Source: Closterium sp. NIES-65 (lineage: Eukaryota > Streptophyta > Zygnematophyceae > Desmidiales > Closteriaceae). Taken from it: DNA of 64,000 nucleotides. Below, piece by piece: positions 51,201 through 60,659 of this stretch. Each line of letters starts with the position of its first letter. Position 1 is the first letter of the stretch. Both the position numbers and the translations under genes were made by a program. The stretch covers positions 62,001-126,000 of the forward strand of contig CANXME010002666.1 of the NCBI GenBank assembly GCA_948144175.1, written 5' to 3'. Below the pieces are notes generated by a model that had not been told where the DNA came from, made no database searches, and saw only the letters and a list, made by a program, of their open reading frames with translations.

Positions 51201-54200
51201 CAAGACCCTACTGGCCAAGACTCTGGCTCGGTTTGTCAACGTGCCATTCGCCATTGCTGATGCCACCACTCTCACTCAGGTGCGCCTTTAACGAGGTGAC
51301 TCTTAATTGACTCAAAGGCCACTCTCACCCAGCTGCGTCTCATACCGCCACTCTCATCAACTTCCACACCCAGCTGCGTCTCATACCGCCACTCTCATCA
51401 ACTTCCACACCCAGCTGCGTCTCATACCGCCACTCTCATCAACTTCCACACCCAGCTGCGTCTCATACCGCCACTCTCATCAACTTCCACACCCAGCTGC
51501 GTCTCATACCGCCACTCTCATCAACTTCCACACCCAGCTGCGTCTCATACCGCCACTCTCATCAACTTCCACACCCAGCTGCGTCTCATACCGCCACTCT
51601 CATCAACTTCCACACCCAGCTGCGTCTCATACCGCCACTCTCATCAACTTCCACACCCAGCTGCGTCTCATACCGCCACTCTCATCAACTTCCACACCCA
51701 GCTGCGTCTCATACCGCCACTCTCATCAACTTCCACACCCAGCTGCGTCTCATACCGCCACTCTCATCAACTTCCACACCCAGCTGCGTCTCATACCGCC
51801 ACTCTCATCAACTTCCACACTCAGCTGCGTCTCTCTGATTCTCAGGTTGGATACAGCCTGGTTTCCACACTCTTTCACACGGGAGAGTTCACCAGTATGG
51901 TTAACCAGTAGGGTTAACTCTCCCGTGTCATGGTATGCCACTTAGGGAGTGCGTGACAAGGGGCATATTATTACTATCACCGTTGCTCTTGAGCCAATTC
52001 CCACACGATGACTCGTGATTCGCCTCAAAGGTCACTTCGTTACAGTGGCATGCAGGACAACGGGCTTTCTACTAGAACTGTGTTTCCTGAGCCAACGCTC
52101 ACCTATTTCTCATTCTCTGGTGCTGTTTGTCGTGCAGGCTGGTTATGTGGGAGAGGACGTGGAGATGATTCTCTATAAGCTGCTGCAGGTGAGGGACAGA
52201 AGGGGTTGTTGGGGTTGGGACAGGGAGTGGGGGGTGGGGGGGTTATGTTATGTTAGTGTTTCTGCTCCTCGTGCAGGCGGGGTATGTGGGAGAGGACGTG
52301 GAGATGATTCTCTATAAGCTGCTGCAGGTGAGGGGGTTTGGAAGAGGTGAGACGGGTCAGTAGAGGTGTTAGCTTGTCGTGCAGAGGACGCGGAGATGAT
52401 ATTTTACAAGTTGCTGCACCTACAAGTGGAGGTGAGGGTAGGGGTTGCTGCACCCGGGTCCCAACCCCGGGTGGCTTCACGTAGCTCAACTGCTCCTTAC
52501 AAGTTACATTCATTTTGCTCCTGATGTGCATGCTTGCATGTTCATGACTATCTGTTCTGTGTGTGATTCCCATGGTGGTGTGTGTGTGTGCGTGACTGTC
52601 CATTTGTCTTACGCAGAGCGCCAATTTCAGTGTGTCAGCAGCGCAGCAGGGCATCGTGTATATCGACGAGATCGACAAGCTTACCAAGAAGGTGGGCTCG
52701 CTAGCAGCACTAGCGGCACTAGCTGCACGGGCACTAGGAGATGCAACCCCCCCCCACTAAAGCAGCAGCGCAGCAGGGATCGTGTATATCGACGAGATCG
52801 ACAAGCTTACCAAGAAGGTAGGCTTGCTAGCAGCACTAGGGGCACTAGCGGCACTGGCGCTAAGTAGGTGCTCCCCACCCCACCAGAGCAGCAGCGCAGA
52901 AGGGCATTGTAAACATAGATGAGATTGACACGCGCACTAAAAACATGAGCTTAATCTGGACAGCCCCCGCTCTCCCCTCTGTGCGTGCCTGGACAGGCAG
53001 AGGGCATCACGAGCACACGGGACGTGTCAGGGAAAGGCGTGTTGGAGTGTCTTATCCAATAAGTGTCTTACTGATTCCTCTCTCCCCCCTCTCTCATCTC
53101 CGCGCCCTGTATGACTGCACAGGCAGAGGGCATCACGAGCACACGGGACGTGTCAGGGGAGGGCGTGCAGCAGGCGCTTTTGAGGATGCTCGAGGGCGCT
53201 GTGAGTAAAGAAGGGGGGGGGGGAGGGAGGGTATGGGAGTATGTGAGGAGGTTGGAGGAGGCGGGATGGGAGGGACGTGTCAGGGGAGGGCGTGCAGCAG
53301 GCGCTGTTGAGAATGCTCGAGGGCGCTGTGAGTGGGGGGAAGGGGTGGGCTGTAAGGGGATATGATGTGAGCTGGTTTGAAGGACGGTGGGATGAGAGAC
53401 ACAGGTCTATTGGCGTTTGAGATGTGGCAGGGGAGGGCGTGCGGCCGCCGTTGTTGAGGATGCTGAGGGGCGCTGTGAGGGTGGTGTGAGCATCCATGAG
53501 CCCGTTTGTCACACGTGTGTGTCCCTCTACCTACTGGTGCGGAGCGGATCTTCTCACTCCCCCTGGGCCCTGGGTGCAGGTGATTGATGTGCCAGAGAAA
53601 ACAGGGAGGAAGTCCTTCAGAGATTTAGGGCGCCTTGTAAGTCTCATGTGCCGGTCTTCCCCCTGCTCCTCCCCTCTTCTCCCGGGTACAGGTGATCAAT
53701 GTGCCAGAGAAAACAGGGAGGAAGAATCCAAGAGGCGAGTTCATACAGGTACGGGCTACAGGGGTGCGGGAGTGCGAGGGTTGCAGGGGTGCAGGGGTAC
53801 GGGGGTAGAACAACGATACCGGGTGTTTCTGTTTTGAGACGTCTCAAAACACTTCTTCAAACACGGAGTGCGAGGGTTGCAGGGGTGCAGGGGTACGGGG
53901 GTAGAACAACGATACCGGGTGTTTCTGTGCCGAATGCCTGGAAATCACAACGAATATCACACAGAGCGGAAAGGGTTTCTGCTCAATGGCTAGATACGTT
54001 TGAGGCGCATTCCAAGTCGGAGTGTGTTTGTTAGCATGGCTAGCGACCTTCATCCCCTTGGAATTTACCTCAACAGAGGTGAGGGTCGATGAAGAGTATG
54101 TCTACCACCTCTTATTCCAACTTTTGAGGCGCGTCAGGAGTTGTCTCCGTTCATGCTTACTGCCTGCCATTCCCCTCTCGCATACCTCCCCTTTCTTTGC

Positions 54201-57200
54201 CCCACCCATCCCACCAGGTTGACACACAAGACATACTCTTCATCAACCCTCACCTCTGTTGCTTGCCGTGCCAGCCATTCCCAGCCCAATACCCCCTTTC
54301 CCATACTTGACTTTGCCTTTCCCCTCCCAACCCACCAGCTGGACACACAGAACATTCTCTTCATCTGCCCTCCACTGCCGCTGCCTGCTATTCCCACCCC
54401 CACGCCCCAAGCCACATGCCCGATGCCCCATCCACCCCAATGCTTCCCCTTATCCCACCCCGCCAGCTGGACACACAGAACATTCTCTTCATCTGTGGAG
54501 GGGCATTCGTGGATCTGGAAAAGACGATTGCAGAGAGGTGAGGCGGAGGCTGCTTTTGCTGACTCAAAATGCACTCACTGATACGTCTGCTATCGTCAGG
54601 TTTTTGAGATTTCTCAAAACATTTGCTGACTCAAAATGCACTCACTGATACGTCTGCTATTGTCAGGTTTTTGAGAATTCCTTCAAAATTTGCTGACTCG
54701 AAATGCACTCACTGATACGTCTGCTGTCGTCAGTTATGACCTAAAAAAAAAAAATCGAAGAAAAGACAATCGCACTGAAGGTGCGCAACCATGGTTTTGG
54801 GGCAGGGAAAATGAAGCCACCGTTTCTCGCCTTTCAGTGCGATTGTCTTCGCCGCAGCAGTGTGTGCTACAACTGTGTATGCAGGCAATGTCAGGAATGC
54901 AGTCCCATCTTAACTACTTTGCCTACTCTGATGACCCACCCACATGTTAGAAACGACTTTCAATAATTGTCTGCAGTTTGACTCTAACATTGACTGCGGT
55001 TTGAATCGGTCTGATTGTCTGCAGTCAATGTTAGGAATGTATCTCCTGCCTTTCGTTGGCCGTGCTATGCTAGCCCTCAGAGCTCCTAAGCGCGCAACTC
55101 TGCAAGCACTGCAAGAACATACAATGTTGTCTTGACTGCATGTCTTGACTCTCTCTATTACCATTCATTTGTTGCAGGAAGCGCAAGTCATCAATCGGCT
55201 TCGGGGCCCCCGTGTGACATTGCTGCAATCATTGCAAGCAGACATGAGACTGACTGCATTCCATGACTCAAATCCCAATATTACCTTGCTGCGTGCAGGA
55301 AGCACAAGTCATCCATCGGCTTCGGGGCCCCCGTGCGCGCATCGCTGCGCAACCGATCGGTGCTTGACGCCCGCACTGCCGGCTCGCTGCTGCAATCGGT
55401 GAGTGCTAACTCTATACCGTTGGTTTGTTTGTTTGTTTTTTTGGTTGATTTGTTTGTTGGTTTGATTGTTTGGTTGGGTTTTGTTTTGTTTTGTTTTGTT
55501 TTGTCATTGTTTTAGCGCGTGTGCCAGCGATCCATGCTTGCAACACTTGCTGTGTGTGCTTGTGGGCGTGCTGCTTTTGAGAGCTGCTTTTCACTGTCCT
55601 ATAAGCCACCTGCTGCAGTTGATGCGTGCTCTTCCTTCAACCATCCTTTCCCCGCCACCCCGCAAACCCCCTTCCCCCCTTTTTTTGTATCAACGGCTCG
55701 CAGAGAGCACTTTTGAGGCGCCTCAAAAGTTGTCTCTCTACCCGCAATTCCCGTATCTCCCCCCCCCCCCCCCCCCCCCCCCCCCCGTCTTTTTTTGCTC
55801 ATCAACTGCACTCAGAGAGCACAGATCGGGTAGCCTACAGGCTCGTCCCCGAGTTTGTGGGGCGATTCCTTGTGTTATTGTTATACCCCTCCAGATCCTC
55901 CCTCCCCATCGTTCAACATCCCTCCCCACCCGTCCCCACCCCTCCCTACCCCTCTGGAACGGCAGGCAGAGAGCACGGATCTGATAGCCTATGGGCTCAT
56001 CCCTGAGTTTGTGGGGCGATTCCCCGTGCTGGTGGGGCTGCATGCGCTCACAGAGGAGCAACTCGTGCAGGTAATGACTGGTGCAGGTAATGACTGGTGC
56101 AGGTAATGACTGGTGCAGGTAATGACTGGTGCAGGTAATGACTGATGCAGGTAGTGACTTGTGCAGGTAATGACTGGTGCAGGTAGTGACTGGTGCAGGT
56201 AGTGACTGGTGCAGGTAATGACTGGTGCAGGTAATGACTGGTGCAGGTAGTGACTGGTGCAGGTAATGACTGGTGCAGGTAATGACTGGTGCAGGTAATG
56301 ACTGGTGCAGGTAATGACTGATGCAGGTAGTGACTTGTGCAGGTAATGACTGGTGCAGGTAGTGACTGGTGCAGGTAATGACTGGTGCAGGTAATGACTG
56401 GTGCAGGTAATGACTGGTGCAGGTAGTGACTGGTGCAGGTAATGACTGGTGCAGGTAATGACTGGTGCAGGTAATGACTGGTGCAGGTAATGACTGGTGC
56501 AGGTAATGACTGGTGCAGGTAATGACTGGTGCAGGTAATGACTGGTGCAGGTAATGACTGGTGCAGGTAATGACTGGTGCAGGTAGTGACTGGTGCTGGT
56601 AATGACTGGTGCAGGTAGTGACTGGTGCAGGTAATGACTGGTGCAGGTAATGACTGGTGCTGGTAATGACTGGTGCAGGTAATGACTGGTGCGGGTAATG
56701 ACTGGTGCGGGTAATGACTGGTGCGGGTAATGACTGGTGTGTGTAGGCTTTGGTAACAACAGCTGGTGCTCATGGGGCTGCGTGCTTTCACAAAAGAGCA
56801 ACATGTGCAGGTAGGTGTAGTGCAGGTGGCAACTGGTGCAGGTGGCAACTGATGCAGGTGGAAGCAAAGGACCTTTCTTATGCACTTCGAATTATGTCTA
56901 TATACAGAGCTGAGTGGCTTTCCTTGCATGATTCGACACGTATTTTGGTCCATCTTCTTTTCCTAATCCCTGCCCAGAAAATTTACGTTCTTAAAACCGG
57001 AGGGCCAAGAAGGCCCAAATTGCCTCAACCTTCCTAACCTTGGTTGAGTTTGGCCCTCGCACCCAAAATCTTGGCCAATTGTGTTGCTCGCTCCAACCAA
57101 GCTTCCTAAGGTTGAAGTTCTTGGCCCGCGGGTTGTAACCCCTGAAACACTACCCGATTCTTATCCCTCTCCCCACCCTCCTGCTCCTTCTCCGTACTCG

Positions 57201-58813
57201 TTCTCTCCTCTCGGTGTGGCTCTCACTTGCAGGTTCTCTTAAAGCCCAAGAACGCCCTCAGCAAGCAATTCGCCAAGCTATTGGCCATGAACAACGTGAG
57301 TGCAGTGTGGGCTGCTGGTTGTGGGTCACGAGCATTGTGTTTTCTATTGTATAAATAAGAAATCCAGACAGTTCTCGGTTAGCAAGCAAGTGCAATTTGC
57401 AAAGCTACAGGATGCAGAATAGCACTCAGTGTTGCCTTCTTCCTTGTCCTCATGCTCTCCCAATCCTCCCCTCCCCTCTTACTGAGGCCCGTCTGCACAT
57501 GACAGAGGAGGCAGTGAGGGCCATTGCGTGGAGTACAGCACCCATTCTTGCCCTTTTCCATGACCTCGTGCCATCTCCATCTCATCTCTTCCTGCCCTCC
57601 CTTCCACTCCACCCACTCAGGCCCGCTTGCACATGACGGAGGGGGCAGTGAGGGCCATAGCGCGCAGAGCAGCAGCGCGAAACACGGGGGCCAGGGGGCT
57701 GCGATCGCTGCTGGAGGGGCTGCTCACCGAGGCTATGTACGAGGTATGGCGACTGCCGAGGCTATGTACGAGGTATGGCGACTGCCGAGGCTATGACGAG
57801 GTATGGTGGCTGCCAAGGCTGTGTATGAGGTATGATGATTACCGAGGCTATGTATGAGGTATGGCGGTTACTGAGCCTCTGTATGAGGTACAATGTAATA
57901 GATACAATACTCACCAGGCCTATGTACGGGGTACGGTGTAACAGGCTAACAAAAGGTACGGCGGTTACTAAGGCTGTGTATGAGGTACGTACAGCAGTTA
58001 CCGAGGCACTGCTTGAGGTATGTACGGCAGTTACCAAGGCTGTGTATGAGGTACTGTGATCGCCAGTGGACCTTGGTATTGTTGTGAAGGCAATGTTGTT
58101 GGATGAGGTATCAGTGGGGGCTCGGAGGGGAGGTGGGGTTAACCTGCTCGCTGCTTTCCTCCATCCATCCCTCCATTCCGTCCTTCCCACCCCAACTCCC
58201 CAGGTCCCCAGCAATCTGGTGGAAGCAGTGGTGCTGGACGAGGCATCGATGGGGCACGAGGGGGAGGAAGGGGAAGAGGGCAAGCCGGTGTGCAACTGTG
58301 TCCTTGATCATTGCCCTCATTCCACGCCCATCCGTCATCTCATGCCCCAACCCACCAGGTCCCCAGCAGTCTAGTGAAGGCAGTTGTGTTGGACAAGGCA
58401 TCGGTGGGGCACGAGGGGGAGGAGGGGGGCGACGGGGTAACCTGCACTCTGCCATCATCCATCCATCCCTCCTATCCCTGCTCTTCCAAGCCTGATCTTC
58501 CCGTCCCTGCCATCCCTGCCATCCCCACCAGGTCCCCAGCTCTCTGGTGGAAGCAGTGGTGCTGGACGAGGCATCGGTGGGGCACGAGGGGGAGGAGGGC
58601 GAGGACGGGGTACCGGGGTGTGGGGCCCACATACTGCAAGGGGAGGGCTCGTGGGAGCGGTGGTTGCAGGATAACGAGGGGGGAGGAGAGAAGGCGGGAG
58701 GGAAGGGAGAGGAGGGCCAAGGGGGAGGAAGCAAGGGAGGCTCATCTGGGGGAGGTGGAAGTGATGAGGAATCGGATGCAGCTCCTGCTCTTGCCACAGC
58801 CACTGCAGCTTGA
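48219..58813 (+). CDS. CLPX: ATP-dependent unfoldase ClpX, copy C (14 recognised exons)
   Basis: Same AAA+ ClpX as copy B. Exons: 1 about 48219-49500, 2 49722-49807, 3 50190-50278, 4 51200-51279, 5 52138-52188 or 52277-52327, 6 52617-52691, 7 53123-53200, 8 53692-53748, 9 54467-54537, 10 55299-55398, 11 55966-56070, 12 57233-57295, 13 57621-57743, 14 58532-58813. Exons 2-14 are intact, and all motifs listed for copy B are present, including [22 protein letters not shown] and NTGARGL. The G tract in exon 1 near 48678 has 10 G instead of 11 in copy B. The zinc-finger frame therefore leaves the downstream linker frame, and a second one-base offset follows before LPTPKQ. Copy C is either broken in exon 1 or affected by homopolymer error. 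The 3' side differs from A and B after 59591. Confidence 0.92.
50918..55874 (+). repeat. Exon echoes and palindromes of CLPX copy C (introns 3-10)
   Basis: Every echo, palindrome and minisatellite described for copy B introns is present here at +28672 (+28673 after the C tract). Examples are exon 4 echoes at 50918 and 51059 and palindromes at 50979, 51120, 53832, 54602 and 55711. The 41-bp array is at 51322-51829 and the exon 8 twin at 53580-53636. The echoes therefore predate the 28.7-kb duplication. Confidence 0.88.
56065..56744 (+). repeat. 16-bp exon 11 donor-junction minisatellite, copy C
   Basis: Same as 27392-28087 with one unit fewer (about 42). The echo of the exon 11 3' end follows at about 56762-56811. 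Confidence 0.9.
58204..58439 (+). repeat. Echoes 1 and 2 of CLPX exon 14, copy C
   Basis: Counterparts of 29547-29629 and 29702-29782, at 58204-58286 and 58359-58439, with the same V-to-M change in echo 1. Confidence 0.78.
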
Positions 58814-59341
58814 TCTGCCTTGTCGTCTCCTGTCGAGCACCTGTCTACCACGCTTGGACTCTTCTCAGCTCCTGCACTTGCCACAGCCACTGCAGCTTGA
58901 TCTGCCTTGTCGTCTCCTGTCGAGCACCTGTCTACCACGCTTGGACTCTGCTCAGCTCCTGCACTTGCCACAGCCACTGCAGCTTGATCTGCCTTGTCGT
59001 CTCCTGTCGAGCACCTGTCTACCACGCTTGGACTCTGCTCAGCTCCTGCACTTGCCACAGCCACTGCAGCTTGATCTGCCTTGTCGTCTCCTGTCGAGCA
59101 CCTGTCTACCACGCTTGGACTCTGCTCAGCTCCTGCACTTGCCACAGCCACTGCAGCTTGATCTGCCTTGTCGTCTCCTGTCGAGCACCTGTCTACCACG
59201 CTTGGACTCTGCTCAGCTCCTGCACTTGCCACAGCCACTGCAGCTTGATCTGCCTTGTCGTCTCCTGTCGAGCACCTGTCTACCACGCTTGGACTCTGCT
59301 CAGCTCCTGCACTTGCCACAGCCACTGCAGCTTGATCTGCC
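58781..59341 (+). repeat. 87-bp VNTR across the CLPX stop, copy C (about 6.5 units)
   Basis: Same unit as 1439-1738 but with three extra perfect units (+261 bp). The TGA is in the first unit at 58811-58813, so the protein end is unchanged and the 3' UTR is longer. Confidence 0.92.
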
Positions 59342-59590
59342 ATGCCACCGCATCTCCCATCCAGCATCTGTCTACTACCCCTTCTATTGTGGTGGACTGG
59401 GGGATGTCACTGTGCTAGAGCGTGCTGCTAGGTATCGGTGTATCCTTGCCGCTCGGAAGGTGGGATTGCAGGATGTTTTCATCATGTGTGTATATGCCTC
59501 TTCTCTTCTCTCTCGCTCGGAGTTCAAACAGTTTGTCTGCCTCCGATCGCATGTTTTCCTGCAAGTACTGTACTGCATGTATGATATACG

Positions 59591-59592
59591 TT
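59591..59592. other. Right edge of the 28.7-kb tandem array
   Basis: Copies A, B and C share GTATGATATACGT; after it, A and B continue AGAGCAAAC while C continues TCAAAAAATC. The last about 250 bp of C before the edge (59342-59591) also carries several substitutions and a small rearrangement relative to A and B. The C-side sequence may be the ancestral downstream flank. Confidence 0.85.
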
Positions 59593-59968
59593 CAAAAAAT
59601 CATGAAATTATTTGTGGTTTTTTCGAAGAAACTGCAAGAATGTATGTAACAAATCATGGCCGATTGAAAGCTTGACAAACAAAATGTTTATGACCAAATG
59701 ATGATACAGTAGCACCGCTATAGCAAGTTAACTGTAGTACATGTCTGTTTATGTTAACGGCCTCTAACTGAAACTGGAAACTTCTACAGCGTGGTAATAG
59801 GTTGGAAGTTGGTGGCGGGTGGTTCGGAAGGCAGCGTTTGCTGGTGTATCGATAGTTTCAACTCAGGTGAGTAGCGGTTCAAAGCGATGAGGCATTACAA
59901 AATATATTCAATTTTAAAATCTGTCGTCACAAGTTCTAAACCACTTCAGAACTCCAACATCACGGCCC
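59592..59968. other. Single-copy spacer right of the array
   Basis: AT-richer unique sequence with no recognised gene. It presumably contains the 3' UTR end of CLPX copy C, but no clear AATAAA is seen. Confidence 0.4.
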
Positions 59969-59971
59969 TTA

Positions 59972-60468
59972 GGGCGTGTCTCTTTTTATATTTTCTGCAA
60001 TTTTCCGGACGGTTCTCTTTTTTGGTACTGGACAGTCCAAATAGCGAGGAGCCGACTGTCCGAATTGCCATTTCGGAACTTTCCCCCGTCCAGATGCAAT
60101 TCTGTCACTTTTTCATGGACCATGAACTCACGAAGTACTGTAGCTTCGTAATGGGCACTGTATCGTCGTTACACAGGTCGCGACATTTTCTCCGCAAAAT
60201 TGTGCGCCAATCGATTCCGTTTAGGAAAAAAAAACTCGCGAGCCAATATTTAGTCAGTACTGCTGCACCGTCCGTTTGCTTTTCGAGCTGCGGAAGGTTC
60301 AAATTCTGAACCGCTGGGAGGAGGGAAAAGTGACGCGACAGTTCGTACCGTTGGCGACTTCGCAAGTACTATCACGAAATCGATTACGAACTCTGCGAAA
60401 CCGGTAATTGTTTCGCAGTTCGGACCGTCCACGGCTCGAACCGTCGAGGGAAAAAAAGAGACACGCCC
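59972..60468. mobile_element. 497-bp MITE with TTA target duplication (PIF/Harbinger-like)
   Basis: The ends GGGCGTGTCTCTTTTT (59972-59987) and its reverse complement AAAAAGAGACACGCCC (60453-60468) form a perfect 16-bp terminal inverted repeat. It is flanked on both sides by TTA (59969-59971 and 60469-60471). A 3-bp TWA duplication and G-rich ends are typical of Tourist/PIF-Harbinger MITEs. There is no transposase. The short ORFs inside are not recognised, so it would need a partner element to move. Confidence 0.82.
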
Positions 60469-60471
60469 TTA

Positions 60472-60659
60472 GCTGGACGTAGTATTTCTAGTGACGTGGG
60501 GTTTCCAGAAGCCCTCATTGACCACGTCCCACATTAACTCCGCTATCATTACGAGTACAGGCCACGACAAACAGACCAGCAAATATTTAGATACTGAAGA
60601 CTTCGCAAGGCAGCCAATGAGATAGTGAGATTCATTCCTCTTAATCTCACTCTTTGACC
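60472..60659. other. Upstream region of the methyltransferase-like gene
   Basis: 188 bp between the MITE and the proposed ATG at 60660. It should hold 5' UTR and core promoter; no TATA box is obvious. Confidence 0.35.

Larger units (their letters stand above)
1..59591. repeat. 28.7-kb tandem array, three copies (A, B, C)
   Basis: Sequence starting at 1 recurs at 28687 and at 57344 in direct orientation. Offsets between copies A and B run from 28686 to 28663 and back to about 28673. Offsets between B and C are 28672-28673 over CLPX, then 28657. Each change falls at a simple repeat or homopolymer: 11-bp array two units shorter in B, poly-A +1, GAG tract +12, GGA -3, poly-G -1, poly-C +1, 16-bp array one unit shorter in C. 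Homology ends at 1988 in A, 30673 in B and 59591 in C, where C alone passes into different sequence. If that is the true array edge, the natural unit runs from about 1989 to 30673. An assembly duplication cannot be excluded from sequence alone. Confidence 0.93.
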
